In this document: piece after piece, positions 1 through 8,225 of the stretch
Layout: each line of letters opens with the position of its first letter
Numbering within the stretch: position 1 is the first letter of the stretch
Source of the DNA: Oscillospiraceae bacterium
GTDB lineage: Bacteria; Bacillota; Clostridia; Oscillospirales; Ruminococcaceae
Reading direction: 5' to 3'
DNA: 34,606 nucleotides
Assembly (NCBI GenBank): GCA_017848055.1
Contig: JAGALZ010000037.1
Coordinates: 1-34,606 of the forward strand
The notes under the pieces: generated by a model
Databases searched by the model: none
What the model was told of the DNA's origin: nothing
What the model saw: only the letters and a program-made list of their open reading frames with translations
Position numbers and translations under genes: made by a program

Positions 1-70
1 AAAATGTGTGACAAAAAATAAAACCGCTAAGGTCATATGGTGAATAGTTATATAGAATATATTATATGAG

Positions 71-285
71 TTTATCGGGGGAAACCTTTCTGAAGAAAGT
101 TTCTCCCCCGAGCCCCCTTACAAAGACTATTAATATGATTTCAGCCCCATTAGGGTACTTACCAGAGAGAACATTTTTTGAATTCTCTGCTCTTTGATAG
201 GTACCCTATGGGGCTGAAATTAAATTACAAAAGTTTTAGGAAAGGAGTTTGAGTAAAACCGACTTTTCAAAAGGGTTTTCCTCAA
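71..285 (+). repeat. Composite palindromic intergenic element, copy A
   Basis: Full-length copy with three stem-loops: a GC-rich left hairpin (75-111, arms TCGGGGGA/TCCCCCGA), a central palindrome (about 141-220, arms TTTCAGCCCCAT/ATGGGGCTGAAA, with a roughly 50-nt variable middle) and an A/T-rich right hairpin (249-285, arms TTGAG/CTCAA). Four related copies occur in the window. The left hairpin comes first here, as in copy D; copies C and E have the opposite arm order. It lies between the contig edge and the padR promoter, so the gene it may terminate is off the window. Bases 1-70 and 286-396 hold no gene that I can see. Confidence 0.9.
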
Positions 286-396
286 TAGACACTATAATAC
301 TTCTTTATGACCACTTACCTTATACCCTCGGCGGTTTTGTTTTATCTGCACAAATATCTTTGTGAAAAATAATATTGATTTTTTTATAATATACTA

Positions 397-425
397 TTGA
401 CAAACAATATTATATACTGTATAAT
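397..425 (+). promoter_or_regulatory. Sigma-A promoter of the padR operon
   Basis: Consensus -35 TTGACA (397-402), 17-nt spacer, consensus -10 TATAAT (420-425). It lies about 50 bp upstream of the padR start. A perfect match to both hexamers predicts strong basal transcription that would need repression. Confidence 0.85.
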
Positions 426-428
426 ATT
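406..428. promoter_or_regulatory. Inverted repeat over the padR -10, probable PadR operator
   Basis: AATATTATA (406-414) and TATAATATT (420-428) form a perfect 9-bp inverted repeat around a 5-bp centre. It covers the spacer and the entire -10 hexamer, so a bound dimer would block polymerase. PadR-family regulators commonly bind A/T-rich palindromes at their own promoters. Assignment to this PadR is inference. Confidence 0.6.
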
Positions 429-476
429 ATCAAGGTCACAATAAGATGTGATAAATAATAAGGAGGAATGAGAGAT

Positions 477-791
477 ATGGCATTTCCGGTAAGCTCAACG
501 CTTCTCGATGCGATGGTGCTTTCCATTGTTGAGAGAGAAGAAACCTACGGATATCGTATTACTCAGGATATAAGAGGAGCGATAGATGTAAGTGAATCGA
601 CGCTCTATCCCGTACTCAGACGACTTCAGAAGGACGACTGTCTTGAAGCGTATGACAAGGAGTATATGGGCAGAAACAGAAGATATTATAAGGTAACACC
701 GAAGGGTGTTGCAGCACTCAATCTCTATAAAGAAGAGTGGAAGCTTTATAAGAACAAGATTGACGGAGTATTCGATAAGAGGGGTGAATAA
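477..791 (+). CDS. PadR family transcriptional regulator
   Basis: A 104-residue winged-helix repressor of the short PadR type. The N-terminus (FPVSSTLLDAMVLSIVERE) and the following GYRITQDI helix form the helix-turn-helix. ESTLYPVLRRLQKDDCLEAY is the recognition helix and the start of the wing, and RYYKVTPKGVAAL is the wing strand and last helix. An in-frame ATG at 468 sits only 1 nt after the AGGAGG at 461-466. The ATG at 477 has a 10-nt spacing, so I choose 477. The stop is 3 nt before the DUF1700 gene, so the pair is co-transcribed. This PadR + DUF1700 + DUF4097 order recurs in Firmicutes and is thought to respond to envelope or membrane stress. The ligand is unknown. It probably represses its own operon through the palindrome at 406-428. 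Confidence 0.93.
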   Translation: MAFPVSSTLLDAMVLSIVEREETYGYRITQDIRGAIDVSESTLYPVLRRLQKDDCLEAYDKEYMGRNRRYYKVTPKGVAALNLYKEEWKLYKNKIDGVFDKRGE

Positions 792-794
792 GTT

Positions 795-1400
795 ATGACA
801 AGAAAAGAATTTATGGATACACTTGCCGTTAAGCTTTCAGCCCTTAGTGCAGATGAAAGAAATTCAGCACTGCGCTACTATGAGGAGTATTTCGACGAGT
901 GTGAAAATGAGCAGGCTGCAATTGACGCTTTAGGCAGTCCTGCAGCTTGTGCAGAACAGATTTTGAAGGAAAACGGTGTAGCATCAAAGCCGAATATCGG
1001 TTTTGTCTACCAGAACCACAACGAAAACATTGCAGGTGCCGACAGCGAAACTAAGAAGAAAAGCTCGGAAAGATTTGTAATTGCACTTCTTCTCGGTATT
1101 CTTACCTTCCCAATCTGGATAGCAGCATTTGCAGTAGTGTTCGCACTTATTGTAGCAGTAATCGCAATCAACTTTGCTCTTGTTGTAACAAGCATCGCTT
1201 GCTTTGTCGGTGCATTCATCAAGGTGTTCTCATCAGTTGCCGCCGCAGGTGTAATGCTCGGTGTGAGCTTCATAGCTTTAGGACTTGTGGGACTTGTGAC
1301 AGTACCTCTTGCCAGACTTTTCGTAAAGTTCATTATGTGGCTTGCAAGAAAGGTTACAGGCGGTCTTAAGAGCTTTATGTCAGGAAAGGAGGGTGCGTAA
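795..1400 (+). CDS. DUF1700 / HAAS-domain membrane protein
   Basis: 201 residues. The first 65 or so match the DUF1700 (HAAS) helical domain: MTRKEFMDTLAVKL, ERNSALRYYEEYFDE, and an Asp-rich QAAIDALGSPAACAEQIL segment. Residues about 92-185 are very hydrophobic and form three or four membrane helices, followed by a basic tail (ARKVTGGLKSF). In this family the soluble domain is proposed to pass signals between a PadR regulator and membrane partners, which fits the neighbours on both sides. It starts 3 nt after the padR stop, with AGGGGTGA as ribosome site, and the next gene begins 1 nt after its stop. The biochemical role is not established. Confidence 0.9.
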   Translation: MTRKEFMDTLAVKLSALSADERNSALRYYEEYFDECENEQAAIDALGSPAACAEQILKENGVASKPNIGFVYQNHNENIAGADSETKKKSSERFVIALLLGILTFPIWIAAFAVVFALIVAVIAINFALVVTSIACFVGAFIKVFSSVAAAGVMLGVSFIALGLVGLVTVPLARLFVKFIMWLARKVTGGLKSFMSGKEGA

Positions 1401-1401
1401 T

Positions 1402-2223
1402 ATGAAGGCTTTGAAGTATATCATTCCGACCTGCTTTCTCGTAGCAGGTATCGCACTCACCGCCGTAAGCGCTCCTTTCATTGACGACATAGATGAGCTT
1501 AGTATCGGTATAGGCGACGGCAAGAAGACCGATTTTGAGGTAAATCTCGATATCACTCAGGAGCAGGCAAGTGCTATCACAAGACTTGATATCAGTGCAG
1601 ATATCGTCGATGTTGATATCGTAAAGGGCGACGCATTCGCCATCAAGTGCGAGAATATGGTCGAGGATAAGCTCGATGTAAATGTTGACGACGGCGAGCT
1701 CGAGGTTGAGTATGATGTCGTAAGATTCATTTCCTTTGGTGTTTCCGAAAAGAGCAGAGGCTCAATCACCGTTACCGTTCCTGAAAAGCAGTATGAAGAG
1801 CTTGCAATCGAGGGCGGAGTAGGTGATATCTATGTCAACGGAATCAATTGCTCTGTGCTTGATGTTGACCTTGGAGTAGGCGATAGCGAGTTTACAAATA
1901 TGACAGTTTCGAGCTGTACATTTGAAATGGGTGTAGGCGACTGCGAAATCCGTGACAGCGTGCTCTCAAAGTGCGACATCAACGGCGGCGTAGGCGACTT
2001 TACCATCAATAATACATCGCTCACAGGTAGCTGTTCAATCGACGGCGGTGTAGGTGACATAACTGTTAACCTCATCGGCGATGACTACCGTGTAAAGGGT
2101 AGCAGCGGTGTCGGCGATGTTGTACTCAACGGTGAAAAGGTTGACTCAAAGGCAGGCGACGGTAACGTGGTTATCGATGCAGACTGCGGAGTCGGCGATA
2201 TCAGAATCAATACAGGCGTATAA
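1402..2223 (+). CDS. DUF4097 beta-repeat protein with GVGD repeats
   Basis: 273 residues with an N-terminal hydrophobic segment (YIIPTCFLVAGIALTAVSAP), probably a membrane anchor or uncleaved signal. The rest is a DUF4097-type beta-solenoid. A repeat of about 20 residues headed by GVGD recurs at least six times (GGVGDIYVNG, LGVGDSEFTN, MGVGDCEIRD, GGVGDFTINN, GGVGDITVNL, SGVGDVVLNG), ending CGVGDIRINTGV. A longer frame opens at 1342 inside the upstream gene. I prefer the ATG at 1402 because GGAGG at 1388-1392 is correctly spaced and the hydrophobic segment then lies at the N-terminus. It is the last gene of the padR operon and is followed by a strong hairpin. Likely an extracytoplasmic surface or sensor protein; the ligand is unknown. 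Confidence 0.9.
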   Translation: MKALKYIIPTCFLVAGIALTAVSAPFIDDIDELSIGIGDGKKTDFEVNLDITQEQASAITRLDISADIVDVDIVKGDAFAIKCENMVEDKLDVNVDDGELEVEYDVVRFISFGVSEKSRGSITVTVPEKQYEELAIEGGVGDIYVNGINCSVLDVDLGVGDSEFTNMTVSSCTFEMGVGDCEIRDSVLSKCDINGGVGDFTINNTSLTGSCSIDGGVGDITVNLIGDDYRVKGSSGVGDVVLNGEKVDSKAGDGNVVIDADCGVGDIRINTGV

Positions 2224-2253
2224 GTAAACTTCAATAAAACACCCCATAATAAC

Positions 2254-2285
2254 AAAAGACGTATCCGATTAAGGGTACGTCTTTT
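2254..2285. terminator. Bidirectional hairpin terminator
   Basis: AAAAGACGTATCC and GGGTACGTCTTTT pair over 13 bp (one G-T wobble) around a 6-nt loop. T-runs on either strand let it end both the padR operon (+) and gtrA (-), which converge here. Confidence 0.85.
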
Positions 2286-2297
2286 GCGTTACAGGTA

Positions 2298-2795
2298 TTA
2301 TTTTTCCTTGTCCTTCTTGAATACAAACAGCTTGCTGATAACGTAGTTTAAAACCACTACCGCAACCTGCGCAATTATCTTGATGACGTTCTTGTTGAAG
2401 TCGAGCAGGTCAACGAACAAGAACAGCATTGCTTCCTCAACACCAAAGGTAAAGAGTCTTCCCGCCGCAAACGAGATTATCTCCTTTATAATTGCACTGC
2501 TTCCGTGAGCGTGCTGCTTGAAAACCCAGGTGCGGTTTGTGACATAGGCAAAAAGCACCGCAACAACCCATGCAACTGAGTTTGAGATGTGAATGTTGAT
2601 TGAAAGCTTTGTTCCCATCAGCCAGAAAACAACAAGATTTATTAGCGTTGTAAGTACTCCGAAAAAGAGATACAAGAGCACATCCTTGTATTTTCTGTAC
2701 GGCTTCTCAAAAAGTCTCAGGACGGGGAGCGACATAATTTTATCGAAAATATCCCTGTCTTTTATTTCTTCAGGGATAGTGTTCTGTTCAGACAT
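2298..2795 (-). CDS. GtrA family membrane protein
   Basis: 165 residues. After a polar N-terminus there are four membrane helices: LLYLFFGVLTTLINLVVFWL, SNSVAWVVAVLFAYVTNRTWVF, the ISFAAGRLFTFGVEEAMLFLF region, and IIAQVAVVVLNYVISKLFVF. The F-G-x-x-T-T-x-I-N and N-R-x-W-V-F motifs are the GtrA signature. The family is proposed to move lipid-linked sugars across the membrane for wall or teichoic acid glycosylation. GGAGG lies 6 nt before the ATG. It is transcribed alone, divergent from the CNNM/CBS gene. No glycosyltransferase is adjacent, so its substrate cannot be inferred. Confidence 0.92.
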   Translation of the reverse strand: MSEQNTIPEEIKDRDIFDKIMSLPVLRLFEKPYRKYKDVLLYLFFGVLTTLINLVVFWLMGTKLSINIHISNSVAWVVAVLFAYVTNRTWVFKQHAHGSSAIIKEIISFAAGRLFTFGVEEAMLFLFVDLLDFNKNVIKIIAQVAVVVLNYVISKLFVFKKDKEK

Positions 2796-2824
2796 AGCAG
2801 ACCTCCGTTTGACAGTATACTATG

Positions 2825-2853
2825 ATTATACACCAGAATCGGCGTGTTTGCAA
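2825..2853 (-). promoter_or_regulatory. Promoter of gtrA
   Basis: On the minus strand, TTGCAA (2853-2848), 17-nt spacer and TATAAT (2830-2825), about 30 nt before the gtrA start. Confidence 0.7.
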
Positions 2854-2916
2854 GTGTGTAGAGATAACTCGCTGTGAAAACAACGCAAAAGTCCTCAATA
2901 TTTCTGAAAAAAGATG

Positions 2917-2945
2917 TTGCAAAATTTGCTTTAATGTGTTATCAT
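2917..2945 (+). promoter_or_regulatory. Promoter of the CNNM/CBS gene
   Basis: TTGCAA (2917-2922), 17-nt spacer, TATCAT (2940-2945), with an extended -10 TG at 2937-2938. Divergent from the gtrA promoter. Confidence 0.7.
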
Positions 2946-2992
2946 AAAAGATGTGTAAATGTATTTATACAAAATAAAAGAAAGGAATTATT

Positions 2993-4246
2993 ATGGACAT
3001 ACTCATAATTGTCGTTTTGGTAATGTTTTCGGCGGTTTTTTCAGCGACCGAAACGGCATTCTCATCTGTTAACAGAATAAGACTGAAAAATCTCGCATCT
3101 AACGGAAACACAAGAGCGAAAATCGCACTTGATGTTATCGAAAAGTTTGACAAGGCACTTACTGCAATCCTTGTCGGAAATAACGTAGTAAATATAGCAT
3201 CGTCATCTCTAGCAACAGTCGTATTTGTAAAGTATTTCGGTCAGGGCGGTGTCGGCATTGCAACAGCTGTAATGACAGTTGCGGTTCTTATCTTCGGCGA
3301 AATTACTCCGAAGGGACTTGCAAAGGAGCACGCTGAGGGCTTCTCGCTCTTTATGGCTCCGATACTTGCGGGCTTTATGTTTATCATAACACCTGTGCTT
3401 ATGCCGTTTATCTGGCTGAAAAGACTCGTGTCAAAGCTCTTTGCTTCAAAGGATAAGCAGCCGACAATGACAGAGGATGAGCTGAAATATATCATCGACG
3501 AAATTCAGGATGAGGGCGTTCTGGAAGAGCAGGAATCTGACCTTGTACGTTCCGCACTTGAATTTGATGAAAAGACAATCGGTGAAATCTTAGTACCGAG
3601 AGTCAATATCACAGGCGTTGAGGTTAATGACAGCCTTGACGACATAAAGCAGGCATTTACTGAATCGAACTATTCAAGACTTCCGGTTTTCGAGGAGTCT
3701 ATTGACAATATAATAGGCGTGCTCCTTCTCGGAGATTTCTATAAGCTCTATCTTGAAGGCGGCAAGGATATCCGTTCTATTCTTATGGAGCCTGCCCACC
3801 TTATTGAGCATACAAGAGTATCCCAGGCGCTCAGAACCATGCAGAAGGAAAAAATGCATATGGCAGTTGTTCACGACGAGTACGGCGGAACACAGGGTAT
3901 CGTTACACTTGAAGATATCATCGAGGAGCTTGTCGGTGAAATCTATGACGAAAGCGATGCCGAAGACGAGCAGATTTATTTCAAGCAGATTTCTGATAAC
4001 GAGTTTGAGGTTGACGCCGAAATGTCAATCTACGATATGCTTGAAAGAATGGGACTTCCTACAAACTATGTCGAAAGCGAAATGGCTTCGCTGGGCGGTT
4101 ATGTAATGGAGCTTGCAGGTGAGATTCCGCAGGAAAGTAAGGTCGTTTCGGGCGAAAAGCTTGATTTGAAGGTTTTAAGCTCTGACGAGCATAAGATTTA
4201 TAAGGTTCTCGTTACTGTCAAGGAGGAAAAGAACGAGGATGAGTAA
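2993..4246 (+). CDS. CNNM/CBS-pair transporter-associated protein (CorC/HlyC family)
   Basis: 417 residues in the usual order. The N-terminal CNNM (DUF21) membrane domain spans about residues 1-135, with FSATETAFSSVNRIRLKNLA and LVGNNVVNIASSSLAT as family signatures. Two CBS motifs follow at about 200-320 (ILVPRVNITGVEVNDSLDDI, SRLPVFEESIDNIIGVLLL, MAVVHDEYGGTQGIVTLEDIIEELVGEI). The C-terminal CorC_HlyC domain (about 335-410) ends in the strand VLSSDEHKIYKVLVTV. Members are linked to Mg2+ efflux or homeostasis, and the CBS pair binds adenine nucleotides. The hemolysin name sometimes given is historical. It overlaps the next gene by 8 bp, implying coupled translation. Confidence 0.93.
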   Translation: MDILIIVVLVMFSAVFSATETAFSSVNRIRLKNLASNGNTRAKIALDVIEKFDKALTAILVGNNVVNIASSSLATVVFVKYFGQGGVGIATAVMTVAVLIFGEITPKGLAKEHAEGFSLFMAPILAGFMFIITPVLMPFIWLKRLVSKLFASKDKQPTMTEDELKYIIDEIQDEGVLEEQESDLVRSALEFDEKTIGEILVPRVNITGVEVNDSLDDIKQAFTESNYSRLPVFEESIDNIIGVLLLGDFYKLYLEGGKDIRSILMEPAHLIEHTRVSQALRTMQKEKMHMAVVHDEYGGTQGIVTLEDIIEELVGEIYDESDAEDEQIYFKQISDNEFEVDAEMSIYDMLERMGLPTNYVESEMASLGGYVMELAGEIPQESKVVSGEKLDLKVLSSDEHKIYKVLVTVKEEKNEDE

Positions 4247-4733
4247 AAAAATTAAAAGAGAGAAGCTTGTAAAAAGCGAAAAAGCATACCGCATAAGCGT
4301 AATTGCAACGTATATTTTCGCAGCGATTACTATTCTTTCCTGCATTTTTACAGTGCCGGGAATGGACGTTGAGAAGAAAACCGAGCCGATGCTCGCTGTG
4401 TATTCTGTAGCGTTCTGCGTGTATGTCTTAGCACTCGCTGCCTGCGCTGTAATGGCTTGGGTGGCTTTCAAAAAAGCAAATAAGGAAGCACTTGCAATTC
4501 AGAGTATAATGCTTGCAGTATCAACTCTTTTCTCAGCAAGCAATATAAAGATGTTTATCGTCTTCTTCCTCTACGGAATAGGCAAGGACGCTAAGGTCGA
4601 GCAGCTTTTCGGAAATGATATGGCTTCGCTGACAGAGGGCTTCACCGCAGGCTGGACAATGCTTATTATTGCATTCTCTGTAAATCTCCTGCTTGCAATA
4701 CTCGGCATTTCAAAGCTCATCTCGAAAAAATAA
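4239..4733 (+). CDS. Small four-helix membrane protein, unknown function
   Basis: 164 residues with a very basic N-terminus (MSKKIKREKLVKSEKAYR) and four predicted membrane helices (about 18-38, 50-74, 84-110, 137-160). No known family is recognised by eye. It overlaps the end of the CNNM/CBS gene by 8 bp, and its ribosome site lies inside that gene (AAGGAGGAAA just upstream), so it is almost certainly co-translated. A partner or regulatory subunit of the putative Mg2+ transporter is one possibility, by position only. Copy B of the palindromic element follows at once and probably ends the transcript. Confidence 0.85.
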   Translation: MSKKIKREKLVKSEKAYRISVIATYIFAAITILSCIFTVPGMDVEKKTEPMLAVYSVAFCVYVLALAACAVMAWVAFKKANKEALAIQSIMLAVSTLFSASNIKMFIVFFLYGIGKDAKVEQLFGNDMASLTEGFTAGWTMLIIAFSVNLLLAILGISKLISKK

Positions 4734-4749
4734 CTTACGTATACATAAC

Positions 4750-4830
4750 TTCAGCCCCATAGGATATCCTATGGGGCTGAATTCATATCAAAAGTCTTTG
4801 TAAGGTTTTCTCCGATAAATACATATAAAT
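4750..4830. repeat. Composite palindromic element, copy B (reduced)
   Basis: The central palindrome is complete and perfect here: 32 bp (4750-4781) with no loop insert, centred on GATATC. On its right remain the spacer AAAGTCTTTGTAAGG and a scar TTTTCTCCGATAAATACA, where the GC-rich hairpin has been internally deleted. The other outer arm is absent. It lies between convergent genes and could still act as a bidirectional terminator. Confidence 0.85.
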
Positions 4831-4856
4831 CATTATACGGATGTTACCCTTATGTA

Positions 4857-5264
4857 TTATTTTCTTTTACAGTGGAGGTTTTCGATTGTATACTGCGAGA
4901 GCATTTCGGTTACCTTGTCTGTGATTTCGGAAAAAGCACACTGGAAGCAGCATCTTCCAGACATGTTTCTTGAGCAAAGTGCGGGGTCATTAAGACACCT
5001 TGAAAACTTGTATGGCCCTTCGATTGCTTCCAGGATATCAAGAAGAGTAATTTCGGAAGGTGACATTGCCAGTGCGTATCCGCCGTCTGCACCCTTATAG
5101 GATTTTATAATCCCTGCCGTGCAAAGATTTCTTGCGATTTTCAGGACGTATCTGTGAGTAACACAAATCTTCTCGGCAATTTCCTTTGCATCGACCCTTC
5201 TGTTGCAGTCTGCGAGGTAAGAAACTATTCTAACGGCATAATCTGTTTCAAGAGTAATATACAA
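4857..5264 (-). CDS. Rrf2 family transcriptional regulator with cysteine cluster
   Basis: 135 residues. The winged helix (residues 1-65: LETDYAVRIVSYLA, AKEIAEKICVTHRYVLKIARNLCTAGII, KGADGGYALA) is typical of Rrf2/IscR/NsrR proteins. The sensor loop has cysteines C90, C97, C105, C106 and C109, enough to hold an Fe-S cluster, although the spacing (x6, x7, x2) is not exactly that of IscR. The start is TTG at 5264, seven nt after GGGAGG; no ATG fits as well. It begins 29 nt after the rpoD stop and is likely the last gene of the dgt-dnaG-rpoD transcript. Targets cannot be seen, since no isc/suf genes are present here. Confidence 0.9.
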   Translation of the reverse strand: MYITLETDYAVRIVSYLADCNRRVDAKEIAEKICVTHRYVLKIARNLCTAGIIKSYKGADGGYALAMSPSEITLLDILEAIEGPYKFSRCLNDPALCSRNMSGRCCFQCAFSEITDKVTEMLSQYTIENLHCKRK

Positions 5265-5293
5265 GCTTTTTCCTCCCTTGGTGTATAAAGGGA

Positions 5294-6403
5294 TTAGTCG
5301 AGGTAATCCCTTACCTTGTTTGAACGGTTTGGATGACGGAGCTTTCTGAGCGCCTTTGCCTCAATCTGTCTGATACGCTCACGGGTAACGTTGAACTGCT
5401 GACCAACCTCTTCGAGTGTTCTTGAACGGCCGTCTTCTAATCCGAAACGGAGTCTGAGCACAGCCTCTTCTCTAGGTGTCAGAGTAGAAAGCACCTGGTT
5501 AATCTGCTCCTTAAGAAGCACGAGTGAAGCAGCATCAGCAGGAGCAGGAGCATTCTCGTCCTCGATGAAGTCACCAAGGTGTGAGTCTTCCTCTTCACCG
5601 ATAGGAGTTTCAAGAGAAACAGGGTCCTGAGCGATTCTCATAATCTCTCTTACTCTTTCAACCGGCATATCAAGATGCTTTGCGATATCCTCAGGGCTTG
5701 GGTCGTGGCCGTTTTCGTGGAGAAGCTGGCTTGAAACCTTCTTTACCTTAGTGATAGTTTCAACCATGTGAACAGGGATTCTGATAGTTCTTGCCTGGTC
5801 AGCGATAGCTCTTGTGATAGCCTGTCTTATCCACCATGTAGCGTATGTCGAGAACTTAAAGCCCTTGGTGTAGTCGAACTTTTCAACTGCCTTGATAAGA
5901 CCTAAGTTACCTTCCTGGATAAGGTCTAAGAAGCTCATACCTCTTCCGACATATCTCTTCGCAATGGAAACAACAAGACGCAGGTTTGCCTCAGAAAGAC
6001 GCTTTCTTGCAGCCTTTGCCTTCTTCTCGTCGCCGCCGCTCATAAGCTCAGCAAGCTGGATTTCTTCCTCAGCAGTAAGAAGCGGAACACGTCCGATTTC
6101 CTTGAGATAAATCTTTACCGGGTCGTCAATTGCAACACCGTCAGTTGAAAGCGAAAGGTCAATCATATCCTCTTCGCCTTCTGTTTCCGACGGAATCATC
6201 ATAAGGTTGTCGTCGTCATCAGGGGCAATATCGTCGATGATTTCGATGTGGTAGGTTGCACAGTCGTCATAGAACTTGTCCATCTGCTCTACGTCAAAGT
6301 CGAGCTTTTCAAGAGCGTCGGTAATGTCCTTTGTGGAAAGCTTACCGGTAGCCTTCCCCTGTTCCATAAGGTTTTCTAAAATCTGCTTCTTGTCGTTTGT
6401 CAT
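5294..6403 (-). CDS. rpoD: Primary sigma factor SigA/RpoD
   Basis: 369 residues. Region 1.1 lies at the N-terminus ([22 protein letters not shown]) and region 1.2 is [21 protein letters not shown]. Region 2 has [38 protein letters not shown] and [17 protein letters not shown]. Region 3 follows, and region 4 ends [20 protein letters not shown] then ALRKLRHP. The frame extends upstream to 6469 inside dnaG. I choose the ATG at 6403 because the protein then starts like other Gram-positive SigA proteins and follows dnaG by 28 nt with an AGGA site. This sigma would recognise the many -35/-10 promoters listed in this window. Confidence 0.97.
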   Translation of the reverse strand: MTNDKKQILENLMEQGKATGKLSTKDITDALEKLDFDVEQMDKFYDDCATYHIEIIDDIAPDDDDNLMMIPSETEGEEDMIDLSLSTDGVAIDDPVKIYLKEIGRVPLLTAEEEIQLAELMSGGDEKKAKAARKRLSEANLRLVVSIAKRYVGRGMSFLDLIQEGNLGLIKAVEKFDYTKGFKFSTYATWWIRQAITRAIADQARTIRIPVHMVETITKVKKVSSQLLHENGHDPSPEDIAKHLDMPVERVREIMRIAQDPVSLETPIGEEEDSHLGDFIEDENAPAPADAASLVLLKEQINQVLSTLTPREEAVLRLRFGLEDGRSRTLEEVGQQFNVTRERIRQIEAKALRKLRHPNRSNKVRDYLD

Positions 6404-6431
6404 AGTTTTTAAATTCCTTTCATAAGAGGCT

Positions 6432-8189
6432 TTATTGTAATCCACGCTTTCTTCTTGCAATCGCCGCAAGGTCGATTTCTGAGCCCTGCGAGGATGCCTT
6501 CATAGCGTCGTTTTTAAGTACCGTTATGTATTCATCGAGTGTTTCGGCAGTAATAGGGAACTGCTTTGTGAGATTATAAATCTTTGCGATTCTGCCCATT
6601 TCGTCGGGGGTAAACTCCTCACCGAAAGCCGAAAGCGAGTAGTCCTGCGAGGATTCAAGCTTTTCCTTGAGGCTTACATAAATACGCCGCAGAATTTCAT
6701 TCGGGAACATATCCGGGATAATGCTGTCACGCACTTTCTTTATAGCGTCGGGGTTTGCAAACAGATATGCAATAATACCCTCCTGCGCCTTTACAGAGCG
6801 TGATTTGACCGACGGCTCGCCCGTCTTTATATCAACAGTCTGCGAAACGCTTGTGACCGTCTGCTGCCAGCTCTTTTTAGAGTAAGCGGTGTTTTTCTTT
6901 CTGATGATATCATCAACCGCCTCTTGCAGCACAACCTTCGAGATGCCCTGCTCTGAAGCAAGCTTTGAGATGTAAACCTCACGCTCCAGCTTCGAGCCTA
7001 TATCCGCTATAACCTGCGCCGCCTTTTTGAGATACTCAACCTTGCCGATATCAGTGTCGGTGTCAACACTCTGCTTTGCCTTTTCGAGGTTGTAGACAAC
7101 AGCGCCGTCGGAGTTGTCGAGAATGTATTTGAATTTCTCCTTGCCGAATTTGAGGATATACTCGTCCGGGTCCTTGGCACCCTCCATTTTGAGTATCTTC
7201 GTCTGAATGCCAACCTGAGAGAGCATATTCAACGCCTTCGAGCTTGCTTTCTGTCCTGCCTCATCTGAGTCGTAGCAGATGACTACCTCGTTTACATACT
7301 GCGACATAAGTCTTGCGTGTTCGTCTGTAATCGCAGTACCGCAGGTTGCAACAGCGTTTTCAAAGCCTGCCTGATTGAGCGAAATAACGTCCATATTACC
7401 TTCGCACAGCAATAGCCGCTTTGTTTTCGCCGCCATATTTTTTGCGAAGTTCATCGAGAAAAGAAACGAGCTTTTCTTGTATACTATCGTTTCTCTCGTG
7501 TTGAGGTATTTTCTCGGGTCATCTGAGGACATCGCTCTTCCGCCGAAGCCGACGATATTTCCCTGAAGGTTTATGAAAGGGAACATAACTCTGTCCATAA
7601 AGAAGTCGTAGGTTCTGCCCGTCTTTGACGAGCGTGCAATCAGCGAAGCGTCGATAAGCTCCTGCTCCGAGTAGCCCTCACCGAGCATATAGTCACGCAG
7701 TGTCGTCCAGGTAGCATTAGCATAACCCAGACCGTATTTGGTAATTGTCTTTGTATCAAGTCCACGCTTTTTGAGATAGGCTCTAGCCTTGATGCCGTTT
7801 TCGCCACGAAGATTTTCAAAGAAAAACCTCGCCGCTTTTTTGTTCATCTCAAAAAGTCTTTGCTTGCGTCTTGTAAAATCGTCGCCCCTCGAAACGTCCT
7901 CAGGAAGTGCAATGCCCGACCTTTCAGCCAAAAGCTTTACCGCCTCGTAGTAGCTCAGATTAGATATCTTCATAATAAAGGTGATAACGTCGCCGCCTGC
8001 ACCGCAACCGAAGCAGAAAAAGCTTTCTGTGTCGGGATAGACTATGCAGGAAGGAGTTTTCTCCGAGTGGAAAGGGCAGTTGCATTTGAGATAACGTCCC
8101 GACCTCTGAAGCGTGACATAGGACGCCATAACATCATCTATTCTGTTTGCCGCCCTCAGTCTGTATAAAAAATCCTCAGACAGTGCCAA
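6432..8189 (-). CDS. dnaG: DNA primase
   Basis: 585 residues. The CHC2 zinc ribbon is N-terminal (C38, H41, C59, C62 in [11 protein letters not shown]...[10 protein letters not shown]). Next comes the catalytic core with the Toprim motif ([18 protein letters not shown], then the acidic [11 protein letters not shown]), and a C-terminal helical region that binds the replicative helicase. It synthesises the RNA primers for lagging-strand replication. The start is TTG at 8189, ten nt after a perfect AAGGAGG; no ATG near the family's conserved N-terminus fits. It follows dgt by 36 nt and precedes rpoD, matching the conserved macromolecular-synthesis arrangement. A TTG start behind a strong ribosome site may keep the protein scarce. 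Confidence 0.96.
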   Translation of the reverse strand: MALSEDFLYRLRAANRIDDVMASYVTLQRSGRYLKCNCPFHSEKTPSCIVYPDTESFFCFGCGAGGDVITFIMKISNLSYYEAVKLLAERSGIALPEDVSRGDDFTRRKQRLFEMNKKAARFFFENLRGENGIKARAYLKKRGLDTKTITKYGLGYANATWTTLRDYMLGEGYSEQELIDASLIARSSKTGRTYDFFMDRVMFPFINLQGNIVGFGGRAMSSDDPRKYLNTRETIVYKKSSFLFSMNFAKNMAAKTKRLLLCEGNMDVISLNQAGFENAVATCGTAITDEHARLMSQYVNEVVICYDSDEAGQKASSKALNMLSQVGIQTKILKMEGAKDPDEYILKFGKEKFKYILDNSDGAVVYNLEKAKQSVDTDTDIGKVEYLKKAAQVIADIGSKLEREVYISKLASEQGISKVVLQEAVDDIIRKKNTAYSKKSWQQTVTSVSQTVDIKTGEPSVKSRSVKAQEGIIAYLFANPDAIKKVRDSIIPDMFPNEILRRIYVSLKEKLESSQDYSLSAFGEEFTPDEMGRIAKIYNLTKQFPITAETLDEYITVLKNDAMKASSQGSEIDLAAIARRKRGLQ

Positions 8190-8225
8190 GTAGCCGTTAC
8201 CTCCTTTTCACTCAGTTTTATAAAT

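Noticed and set aside
71..285. CRISPR-like repeats
   Set aside because: The repeated units are dispersed singly over 25 kb and are palindromic composites, without regular spacers or cas genes.
4239..4246. Frameshift between the CNNM/CBS gene and the following membrane protein
   Set aside because: The 8-bp overlap joins two complete proteins: the first ends normally after its CorC domain and the second has its own ribosome site and N-terminus.
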